Shown here: positions 17,823-28,212 of the stretch, one piece after another
How the letters are laid out: the number at the start of each line of letters is the position of its first letter
Position numbering within the stretch: position 1 is the stretch's first letter
NCBI GenBank assembly: GCA_000335715.1
Contig: AMYZ01000003.1
Location: forward strand, 239,719-303,718
DNA: 64,000 nt
Direction: 5' to 3'
Source: a beta proteobacterium L13
GTDB lineage: Bacteria > Pseudomonadota > Gammaproteobacteria > Burkholderiales > Chromobacteriaceae
Notes under the pieces: model-generated
What the model saw: only the letters and a program-made list of their open reading frames with translations
Databases searched by the model: none
Told to the model about the DNA's origin: nothing
Translations under genes and position numbers: made by a program

Positions 17823-18578
17823 CTAGCTGGTTTTCCAGCTATAGCTTTGCAGGATGCGCTTGGTCTTGCCCTGCTTTTCCAGCAGGCTGATCGCCTGGTT
17901 CAGCTGGGCTACCGAGTAGCGGCTGGAAGGGGCCACGGCGCAGCGTGTCTGCATTACCGACACCACCCAGGGCTGCAGGCGTAACTGCTGGCCCGGCTGC
18001 GGGTTACGCTTTACCCATGCGGCCAACTCCAGCTCCGAGCTGATGACAGCATCGATCATCCCCAACTGTAATGCCTTCAAGCCGGAATCCAGATGCGGGT
18101 GATCCACCCGAATCCCGCCACTGTTTTGCCATAGCGGTATCAGCGCCGGGTAGTGGTAGCCGCGTATCACGCCTACCCGTTGTGCGGCCAGGTCCTGGCT
18201 GCCATGCACGGTACGCAGGTGGCTGGTGAGGGTTACCACCCGCTCGATCTGGGGGTAGAAATCCTGCGTCCAGCCGAGCTTGGCGGCGTTGCTGAACCAG
18301 GCCGGGTTGGCATTGCACACCACGTCTACCTTGCTTTGCTCCAGCGCCGGTTCGATATGTTTGCGTGACAGCACGCTGAAACGGGCACTGCTGCCCAGTG
18401 CCTGCGCCAGCGCCAGCCCCAGGTCTTTGGATAGCCCGCTTTCCAGCTGGCGCTGGGCATTCAGCACGACAATGGGGGCGGCATCGGATTCCGCTACGCC
18501 AATGTGTAGCGGCGGGGCCGCCTGGGCCGTGGTTGCGGCCAACAGCAGCCAGCCCGGGCGGTAGAACAGCGTAGACAT
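17823..18578 (-). CDS. Periplasmic substrate-binding protein, SBP_bac_3 (amino-acid type) family
   Basis: 251 residues with a signal peptide (MSTLFYRPGWLLLAATTAQA, cleavage near AQA-AP). The mature protein has GLSKDLGLALAQALG and DVVCNANPAWF-like patterns of family 3 solute-binding proteins. The start at 18578 is favoured over 18596 because AAGGGAG lies 7-8 bp before it. No ABC permease or ATPase is next to it, so it is either an orphan binding protein or a sensory protein. A distant relative of similar type is encoded at 50032-50733. The ligand is unknown. Confidence 0.82.
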   Translation of the reverse strand: MSTLFYRPGWLLLAATTAQAAPPLHIGVAESDAAPIVVLNAQRQLESGLSKDLGLALAQALGSSARFSVLSRKHIEPALEQSKVDVVCNANPAWFSNAAKLGWTQDFYPQIERVVTLTSHLRTVHGSQDLAAQRVGVIRGYHYPALIPLWQNSGGIRVDHPHLDSGLKALQLGMIDAVISSELELAAWVKRNPQPGQQLRLQPWVVSVMQTRCAVAPSSRYSVAQLNQAISLLEKQGKTKRILQSYSWKTS

Positions 18579-18702
18579 ATACAGCTCCCTTGGCATTGTT
18601 ATGCTCTCTTGTTCTATAGGATGACCCGCTCGGGTCAAAATGCGATGATAAGATTAAGCTCTTGTGTCTACGTAGTTTTACTTAATTAAAGCCGCCTTTG
18701 CC

Positions 18703-22431
<3,729 letters not shown>

Positions 22432-22434
22432 AAC

Positions 22435-22456
22435 GTGCGGCCAACGTTGGCCGCAC
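22435..22456. repeat. Perfect 22-bp palindrome from two abutting GTTGGCCGCA motifs
   Basis: Beginning 4 bp after the metH stop, GTGCGGCCAAC is followed directly by its complement GTTGGCCGCAC, giving a perfect 22-bp palindrome with no spacer. A separate T-tailed terminator follows 8 bp later, so the pair is not needed for termination. This argues that the paired motif is maintained for another reason. Confidence 0.9.
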
Positions 22457-22463
22457 CAGCGCC

Positions 22464-22491
22464 AAGGGCAAGCCTGCGGGCTTGCCCTTTT
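22464..22491 (+). terminator. Rho-independent terminator of metH
   Basis: Stem AAGGGCAAGCC paired with GGCTTGCCCTT around a short TGCG loop, ending in TTTT, 33 bp after the metH stop. Confidence 0.88.
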
Positions 22492-22636
22492 GTATGGCTA
22501 TTAAAACGGTTGGCTATCTGATAGTGGATACCGGTTTTTTCCTGCAAGGCAGGCTTTCCGTTATATAGAAACCGCAGCTACGTGCCATCCCGAAAGCAGC
22601 GGCCCCGCCGGGGCCACCTGGCAAGGGGAGAGCGTG

Positions 22637-23272
22637 ATGGACGAACTACTGGGTGTTATTACGGGCGAAAAATACGAGTGCAAGATCTGGCAAGACGCCA
22701 GCCTGCGCGTGTATTTCATGGCGGATGCCGATATCGATGCAGACGGCGCCAATGGCCAGCACGGTGCGCCGGCCGCCTACCGCGAAGATGACCAGGGGCT
22801 GGAATCGCTGGCCAACGGCGGCATGCGGCGGGTGAATGGCAAGGTGGTGTGCCTGCACGATTGGGCGCGGCAGATTGTATTGCTGGATACCGATAACGAG
22901 CCGCGGGTGTTTCCCGGCGGCATCATTGCGTCCACTACCTGGTACCGCCACCCCGGCATGGCGGCCGATGACCCCGCGGCCTATGTCGATTCGGCTACCG
23001 AGCCCTATATCGTGGTGCCGCCATTGGTCATCCAGCGCACACAGGGCATTGTGCGCGGCTGCCTGGCCCGCGTGAGCTATCAGGGGAAGAGTGTGGACTG
23101 TGTGGTGGCAGACCGTGGCCCCAAAAACCTGGCGGGCGAGTTGAGCATTGCCGCGGCCATGCAGCTGGGTATACCTGCCAGCCCCATGCATGGCGGGGTA
23201 GACACGCCGCAGGTGCTGTATGAGTTGTGGCCCGGTATCCCGGCTCCGGGCTACGAGCTGCAGCCGGCATAG
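22637..23272 (+). CDS. GH75-like (chitosanase-family-like) protein
   Basis: 211 residues with no signal peptide. YFMADADIDADGANG near 28-42 resembles the Asp-rich DADIDCDG motif of family 75 chitosanases. Later VVPPLVIQRTQGIVRGCLARVSYQGKSVDCVVADRGPKNLAGELSIA matches the second part of that fold (residues about 132-178), including the Asp of VADRGP. AAGGGGAG at 22623-22630 supports ATG at 22637 (a GTG precedes it). Family 75 enzymes cut chitosan and are normally exported. The lack of an export signal means it may act inside the cell or be a non-chitosanase relative. The assignment is from memory of the motif. Confidence 0.6.
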   Translation: MDELLGVITGEKYECKIWQDASLRVYFMADADIDADGANGQHGAPAAYREDDQGLESLANGGMRRVNGKVVCLHDWARQIVLLDTDNEPRVFPGGIIASTTWYRHPGMAADDPAAYVDSATEPYIVVPPLVIQRTQGIVRGCLARVSYQGKSVDCVVADRGPKNLAGELSIAAAMQLGIPASPMHGGVDTPQVLYELWPGIPAPGYELQPA

Positions 23273-23358
23273 AGGCCTGACCTGTCGAACAGGCAGCCCG
23301 GCCTGTTATTTGCTGAGGGCTTGCGGCAAGATGGCTAGCCACACTTTCGGGCCCCACC

Positions 23359-23751
23359 ATGTTCGACTATACCCTGCTGGCCTATCTGCACCTGGCAACG
23401 GTGCTTCCTGCTTTTGTACTGGGCACGGCCCTGCTTTGCTGGCGCCAGAAAGGCTCGCCGGCGCATCGCCGCTGGGGGCGGTGCTATATGGTGCTGATGC
23501 TGCTGACGGCCTGGTTGTCGCTGGCCATGCCGGCACGGGTGGGGCCGGCGCTGTTCGGGCATTTCGGCTTTATCCACCTGCTGAGTGTGCTGGTGCTCTA
23601 CAGCGTACCGCAAGCCTGGCAGGCCGCCAGGCAGGGCAGGGTACGGGCGCATCGCTCGGCCATGGTGAGTTTGTATGTGGGCGGCTTGCTGGTGGCCGGT
23701 GCGCTGGCGTGGATGCCTGGGCGCATGCTGCACGGCTGGCTGTTTGGCTAG
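23359..23751 (+). CDS. DUF2306-type small membrane protein
   Basis: 130 residues with four hydrophobic helices. YLHLATVLPAFVLGTALL, the loop HRRWGRCYMVLM, FGHFGFIHLLSVLVLYS and RAHRSAMVSLYVGGLLVAGAL are the conserved blocks of predicted membrane proteins of the DUF2306 group, whose histidines might bind heme or metal. No function is established. It begins 86 bp after the GH75-like gene on the same strand. The next 243 bp (23752-23994) hold no gene or hairpin that I can support. Confidence 0.8.
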   Translation: MFDYTLLAYLHLATVLPAFVLGTALLCWRQKGSPAHRRWGRCYMVLMLLTAWLSLAMPARVGPALFGHFGFIHLLSVLVLYSVPQAWQAARQGRVRAHRSAMVSLYVGGLLVAGALAWMPGRMLHGWLFG

Positions 23752-23994
23752 CCCCGGCTTGGCCTGGGGCCTGTTGACACTATTTCTTGCCAAGTCGCAG
23801 GTTCGAGAGGTTTTCCAGCGCAAGCCCGACAACGCCGTAGTGGGCAGCTTGTCTGGCCTGCCCTTCGGGGCGCTTGCCAAGCGCCACCGCATCAAAAGCA
23901 GCGTTAACAGGCGCTAGAACAGGCTTTTCAGTTTTCCCCCCTTGTATTCGTCATTTACAGCAGGCATGTTGCGGGTCTACACAGGAAATCCGCC

Positions 23995-24876
23995 ATGACG
24001 CTCAGTACCCACCAGCTCAAGCTGCTCGCCGCCTTTTTTGCCCTGTATGTCATCTGGGGCTCGACCTACTTTGCCATCCGTGTCGGGGTGGAGTACTGGC
24101 CGCCCTTCATGATGGCCGGCGTGCGTTTTACCGTGGCGGGTGCCTTGATGTATGCCTGGCTGCGCTGGCGCGGCGATGCCAACCCTAGCTGGCAGGAGTG
24201 GCGCGGCGGCGCGATTCTTGGCGTGCTGATGCCGGCTATCGGTAACGGCTTCGTCACGTTGGCCGAAAAAGACGTGTCGTCCGGTGTGGCGGCGCTGGTC
24301 GTGGCAACGGTGCCGCTGTTTGCTACCCTGTTTGCCCGCTTTTTTGGCCATGTGCCGCGCAAGATGGAAGTGGCCGGCATTTTGCTCGGCATCGTCGGCA
24401 TGGTGGTATTGAATATGGGCGCTAACTTGCAGGCCTCGCCGGCTGGCGCGGCGGCCTTGCTGTTTGCCTCGGCCGGCTGGGCGTTTGGTTCGGCGTGGAG
24501 CAAGCATCTGGTACAGCCCAAGGGGCTGATGTCCAGCGCGGTGATGATGCTGTCCGGCGGGGTGGCGCTACTGCTGGGCAGTACCGCGGTGGGCGAGCAG
24601 CTGGTGGCCACGCCGCCTCTTGCCGGCTGGCTGGCGGTAGCTTATCTGGCGTTTTTCGGCTCCATGGTGGCCTATACCGCCTACCTGTTCCTGCTGAAAA
24701 ACGTCAGCGCGGCGGCGGCCACCAGCTATGCCTACGTGAACCCGGTGATTGCCGTGTTGCTGGGGGTGTGGCTGCTGGGCGAGCACGTAGGCATACACGA
24801 AATGGGGGCCATGGGCATTATTGTATTGGCCGTTGTATTGATAGGCTGGCGCCCAAAGTCACGCGCCGGCGGCTGA
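23995..24876 (+). CDS. yedA: YedA-like EamA/DMT-superfamily exporter
   Basis: 293 residues with about ten membrane helices in two EamA repeats. YVIWGSTYFAIRVGVEYWPPFMMAGVRF and the second-repeat block SYAYVNPVIAVLLGVWLLGE are very close to E. coli YedA. Members export metabolites or drugs; the substrate is not known. An ACACAGGAAATCCGCC leader gives the ribosome site (AGGAA). It is a single gene with a strong terminator. Confidence 0.85.
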   Translation: MTLSTHQLKLLAAFFALYVIWGSTYFAIRVGVEYWPPFMMAGVRFTVAGALMYAWLRWRGDANPSWQEWRGGAILGVLMPAIGNGFVTLAEKDVSSGVAALVVATVPLFATLFARFFGHVPRKMEVAGILLGIVGMVVLNMGANLQASPAGAAALLFASAGWAFGSAWSKHLVQPKGLMSSAVMMLSGGVALLLGSTAVGEQLVATPPLAGWLAVAYLAFFGSMVAYTAYLFLLKNVSAAAATSYAYVNPVIAVLLGVWLLGEHVGIHEMGAMGIIVLAVVLIGWRPKSRAGG

Positions 24877-24895
24877 TATCTGTCGCGCTTCTGCC

Positions 24896-24922
24896 AAAGC
24901 CCGCTCATTGCGGGCTTTTTTT
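24896..24922 (+). terminator. Rho-independent terminator of the yedA-like gene
   Basis: Stem AAAGCCCGC paired with GCGGGCTTT around TCATT, ending in a run of seven T. The A-run on the left arm allows bidirectional use. Confidence 0.9.
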
Positions 24923-25084
24923 ATTGCCTTTTTGATGAGCCAGATTAATACCACTTTACAGTCATAAAAATGCCAATTTTTAACAGTCTTATGGCATTTT
25001 GCACTGCAGCGAATCTGGCGGTAGCGGAAAGCAATACTTTTCAGGGTGTTGCATTTATTGCAAATACGCAGCGAACCGATAAAT

Positions 25085-25118
25085 TGGTATTGACGTGGTT
25101 TTGTAGTGGTATTACTTT
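25085..25118 (+). promoter_or_regulatory. nag operon promoter with triple TGGTATT operator
   Basis: Three half-sites, TGGTATT (25085-25091), TGGTTTT (25096-25102) and TGGTATT (25107-25113), are spaced exactly 11 bp apart. A -35 TTGACG (25090-25095) and a weak -10 TACTTT (25113-25118) with 17-bp spacing enclose them, so a bound repressor would block RNA polymerase. The same arrangement precedes the ABC operon at 58986-59019. TGGTATT direct repeats are, from memory, the operators of NagQ-type GntR regulators in other proteobacteria. The surrounding 24923-25207 is AT-richer and otherwise contains no supported gene. Confidence 0.75.
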
Positions 25119-25207
25119 TGCGGCTGTGGCGTGTCGTGTTGTGCTTCGGCAGGAAAAGACAGGGTTCTACAATGGCGCCTTTGAATGACCACTTGCAGGG
25201 TAGCCAT

Positions 25208-25942
25208 ATGGATAGCCGCTGGAACGCATTAAAGCCGGAAGAGACTTCCACTACACCTTTGTACTTGCAGTTTTCACGCAAGCTGGCCGAGGCAATACAC
25301 GCTGGCTGGTGGCAGGCCGATGAGGCACTGCCTTCGGAGCGCACCTTTTCCGAGGAGCTGGGCATCTCGCGGGTTACCGCGCGCAAGGCACTGGATGTGC
25401 TGCTGGAGCAGGGCCTGATTCGCCGCCGTCATGGTTCGGGTACCTTTATTACCCCGCGCCTGGAGCAGCCGCTATCGCGCCTGACCAGTTTTACCGAAAT
25501 GTTGAAGATGAAGGGGTTCGAGCCTTCATCGGTGTGGTTGTCGCGTGGTATCGCCACGCCCACCCACGAAGAAGTGATCAAGCTGGGTTTGTCGCCCAAT
25601 GCCCAGGTGGCCAGGCTGAAACGCCAGCGCCTGGCCGACGGGGTGGTGATGGCCATCGAGCAAAGCTCGCTGCCGCTCACCTACCTGCCAGACCCGCAGG
25701 CGGTGGGCAGCTCCTTGTACGCCTACCTGGATACGATGGGCCACCCGATTGTGCGGGCACTGCAGCATATCCGTGCGGTGAATGCGAACCCGGATATTGC
25801 CGCCATTGCCGGTATCAAGCCTGGCGAAGCCATGCTGCTGATAACCCGTATCGGCTACACGGCAGATAACGTGGCCATCGAGCTGACTGACACCTGGTGT
25901 CGTAACGATTACTACGACTTTGTCGCTGAACTGAGACGATGA
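25208..25942 (+). CDS. nagQ: GntR/HutC-family regulator of amino-sugar genes (NagQ type)
   Basis: 244 residues: an N-terminal GntR winged helix (about 15-80; PSERTFSEELGISRVTARKALDVLLEQGLIRRRHGSGTFI) and a C-terminal UTRA ligand domain (about 95-240). It is the first gene of the nag cluster and its stop overlaps nagA (ATGA). ATG at 25208 has a CAGGG ribosome site; an upstream ATG at 25172 is possible. Homologues sense GlcNAc-6-P or glucosamine-6-P. It probably represses its own operon and the ABC operon at 58.8 kb through the TGGTATT triplets. The symbol follows that inference. Confidence 0.85.
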   Translation: MDSRWNALKPEETSTTPLYLQFSRKLAEAIHAGWWQADEALPSERTFSEELGISRVTARKALDVLLEQGLIRRRHGSGTFITPRLEQPLSRLTSFTEMLKMKGFEPSSVWLSRGIATPTHEEVIKLGLSPNAQVARLKRQRLADGVVMAIEQSSLPLTYLPDPQAVGSSLYAYLDTMGHPIVRALQHIRAVNANPDIAAIAGIKPGEAMLLITRIGYTADNVAIELTDTWCRNDYYDFVAELRR

Positions 25943-27060
25943 ACGCAACACGAGTTTTGCAAGGCCGCATGCTGACCAGCGCTGGCTGGCTGGACGGCGA
26001 GCTGCAGATAGGTGACGACGGCAAGATTGCCGCCATACAAGGCAGGTTGGCCGCAGCCGGCGACGCCGAGCGCTATATCCTGCCGGGTTTTATCGACCTG
26101 CACGTCCACGGCGGCGGCGGTGTAGACATCATGGAAGCGGGCCGCGCAGCCCAGCATGTGGCCAGTACGCATGCCCGCTTTGGTACCACTTCGCTGCTGG
26201 CCACCACCATGACGGCCCCGCGCGAGGCACTGCAAGCCGTACTGGCCGCGCTGGGCGACGCCAGCCGCAGCCGGCAGCCCGGCAGCGCACGCATTCTCGG
26301 CGTGCATCTGGAAGGCCCGTATATCAACAAGGGCAAGCTGGGTGCGCAGCCGGACAACGCGGTGGAAGCCGCGATGGCAGAAATCAACCACTACCGGTCG
26401 CTTGCCCCGATCAGCCTGGTTACCCTCGCGCCCGAAGTGGCCGGTCACATGGAAGTGATCCGCGAGCTAAGCCGGCAGGGCGTACGCGTACAGCTGGGCC
26501 ACACGCTGGGTAGCTACGAAGACGGTGTGGCGGCGCTGGAAAACGGTGCCAGCGGGTTTACCCATTTGTTTAACGCGATGACCGGCTTGCACCACCGCGA
26601 GCCGGGCATGGTAGGGGCGGCACTGGCACACGCCGAGTACGCCGAGCTGATACCTGACTTGCTGCACGTGCACCCCGGTGCCATGCGCGCCGCCATGCGC
26701 GCCATCCCCCGACTGTTCTGTGTCACCGACTCCACGGCTGCGGCCGGCATGCCGGATGGCCAGTACAAGCTGGGCTCGCAGACGGTGACCAAGTGCCTGG
26801 GCGGTGTGCGCCTGGCCGACGGTACGCTGGCAGGCAGCACCCTTACCATGGATCAGGCCCTGCGCAACCTGGTAGAGATCGGCGTGCCGCTGGCCAGCGC
26901 CAGTAACCGCCTGTCGCTGTACCCCGCCGACTATCTGGGCGTACACGACCGCGGCAGGCTGGAGGAGGGCGCGTGGGCCGACATCGTGGTGATGGATTCA
27001 AACCTGCAGTTGCAACGCGTATTCCTAGAAGGAGAGTGTCTTGAGCTCGTTAATGCTTGA
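25939..27060 (+). CDS. nagA: N-acetylglucosamine-6-phosphate deacetylase
   Basis: 373 residues of the amidohydrolase fold. Metal and catalytic landmarks are DLHVHGGGG near 53-61, HLEGPYI near 119-125, HTLGSYEDG, THLFNAM near 207-213 and the catalytic Asp264 in VTDSTAAAGM. It removes acetate from GlcNAc-6-P to give glucosamine-6-P in the cytoplasm. It is translationally coupled to nagQ by a 4-bp overlap and to the next gene by a 20-bp overlap. Length is typical. Confidence 0.96.
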   Translation: MNATRVLQGRMLTSAGWLDGELQIGDDGKIAAIQGRLAAAGDAERYILPGFIDLHVHGGGGVDIMEAGRAAQHVASTHARFGTTSLLATTMTAPREALQAVLAALGDASRSRQPGSARILGVHLEGPYINKGKLGAQPDNAVEAAMAEINHYRSLAPISLVTLAPEVAGHMEVIRELSRQGVRVQLGHTLGSYEDGVAALENGASGFTHLFNAMTGLHHREPGMVGAALAHAEYAELIPDLLHVHPGAMRAAMRAIPRLFCVTDSTAAAGMPDGQYKLGSQTVTKCLGGVRLADGTLAGSTLTMDQALRNLVEIGVPLASASNRLSLYPADYLGVHDRGRLEEGAWADIVVMDSNLQLQRVFLEGECLELVNA

Positions 27061-28063
27061 TGAAGCCCTGTTTGCCGCCCAGGCGGTAGCCGCCCAGCAT
27101 ATGTATGCCGATGAAGGGCTGGCTGTCCTGGCGCGCGAACTGGCCAAAGCGCCGCCACAGTTGGCCCTGACTGTGGCGCGCGGCAGCTCGGATCATGCGG
27201 CCAACTATTTCGCCTACCTGGCGATGCAGCGCACCGGCACGCCGGTGGTCTCGCTGCCCATGTCGCTGCTCACGCTGCATCAAGCACCGCTCAATGTAAA
27301 AGGCCAGCTGGCCGTGGCGCTGTCGCAATCCGGCCGCAGCCCTGACCTGATCGACACCATGACCGCCCTGGGTGCTGCCGGTGCCCGCACCGTAGCACTG
27401 GTCAACAAACCCGACTCCCCGCTGGCTGCCGCCTGCGAATGGTCGGTGCCACTATGCGCCGGCGAAGAAAAAAGCGTCGCCGCCACCAAGAGCTATATCG
27501 CCACCCTGTCCGCGGTAGCCCGCCTGGTGGCGCACTGGCAGCAGGACACCGCCCTGTTGGCCGCACTGAACGACCTGCCGGATCACCTGACCGAAGCCAC
27601 CCGCCAGGACTGGAGCAGCGCGCTGGACGTGCTGGTACCGGCCGAGCGCATCATGGTGGTAGGCCGTGGCCTGGGCTTTGCCGTGGCGCTGGAAGCCGCG
27701 CTGAAGTTCAAGGAAACCTGCGTGATTCAGGCCGAAGCTTTCTCCGGTGCCGAAATCAAACACGGCCCGATGGCACTGGTAGACGATGGCTACCCGCTGC
27801 TGATTTTCGCCCCGCGTGGCCCGGAACAAGCCGGCCTGGTAGCGCTGGCCGACGAAATGCGTGGCCGTGGCGCCAACGTACTGTTGGCCGCACCGGCCAA
27901 CGTGGCCAGCCGCAACCTCACCCTGGCCACCGCCGGTGACGAAGCGCTGGACCCGCTGCTGGCGATCCAGAGCTTCTACCTGATGGCAGCCCGCCTGTCG
28001 GTAGCGCGTGGCCTGAACCCGGACACGCCACGCCACCTGAAAAAAGAAACCCTCACGGTATAA
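27041..28063 (+). CDS. nagB-II: Glucosamine-6-phosphate deaminase, SIS-domain type (NagB-II)
   Basis: 340 residues with two SIS sugar-isomerase domains (about 30-165 and 190-325). ARGSSDHAANYF, SQSGRSPDLIDT, AATKSYIATLS, RGLGFAVALEAALKFKETC and GAEIKHGPMALV are shared with the isomerase half of GlmS. It lacks the glutaminase domain, which defines the NagB-II deaminase group that gives fructose-6-P and ammonia. TTG at 27041 is the likely start: AAGGAGAG at 27029-27036 fits it, whereas the first ATG (27053) is too far. It sits inside the nag operon and overlaps nagA by 20 bp. Confidence 0.93.
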   Translation: MSSLMLDEALFAAQAVAAQHMYADEGLAVLARELAKAPPQLALTVARGSSDHAANYFAYLAMQRTGTPVVSLPMSLLTLHQAPLNVKGQLAVALSQSGRSPDLIDTMTALGAAGARTVALVNKPDSPLAAACEWSVPLCAGEEKSVAATKSYIATLSAVARLVAHWQQDTALLAALNDLPDHLTEATRQDWSSALDVLVPAERIMVVGRGLGFAVALEAALKFKETCVIQAEAFSGAEIKHGPMALVDDGYPLLIFAPRGPEQAGLVALADEMRGRGANVLLAAPANVASRNLTLATAGDEALDPLLAIQSFYLMAARLSVARGLNPDTPRHLKKETLTV

Positions 28064-28069
28064 ACCGTG

Positions 28070-28093
28070 GCTGCCGGGCGGCCGCCCGGCAGC
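28070..28093. promoter_or_regulatory. Perfect 24-bp intercistronic palindrome after nagB-II
   Basis: GCTGCCGGGCGG is followed directly by its complement, seven bases after the stop codon. A second, weaker dyad (CACGGT..ACCGTG) spans the stop itself. There is no T-run, so it more likely protects the 3' end or modulates expression within the operon than terminates it. A perfect palindrome of this length could also be a processing site. Confidence 0.7.
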
Positions 28094-28212
28094 GTTGGCA
28101 ACATCTATAAAACTATCCCGATGCCGGGGCCATGACCCGCGGCACGTATCCAGCATGACTTACGCGCATGGCTGCGGGGCAGCGTGCGCGCTTTCAGAGA
28201 GAAGGAAACCCG

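Noticed and set aside
18597..18702. Cobalamin or SAM riboswitch before metH
   Set aside because: Only about 124 bp separate metH from the divergent gene, and no B12-box or SAM-riboswitch core was seen.
24970..25188. 72-codon frame upstream of nagQ
   Set aside because: It lies across the nag promoter and operator array, has no ribosome site and no recognisable sequence.
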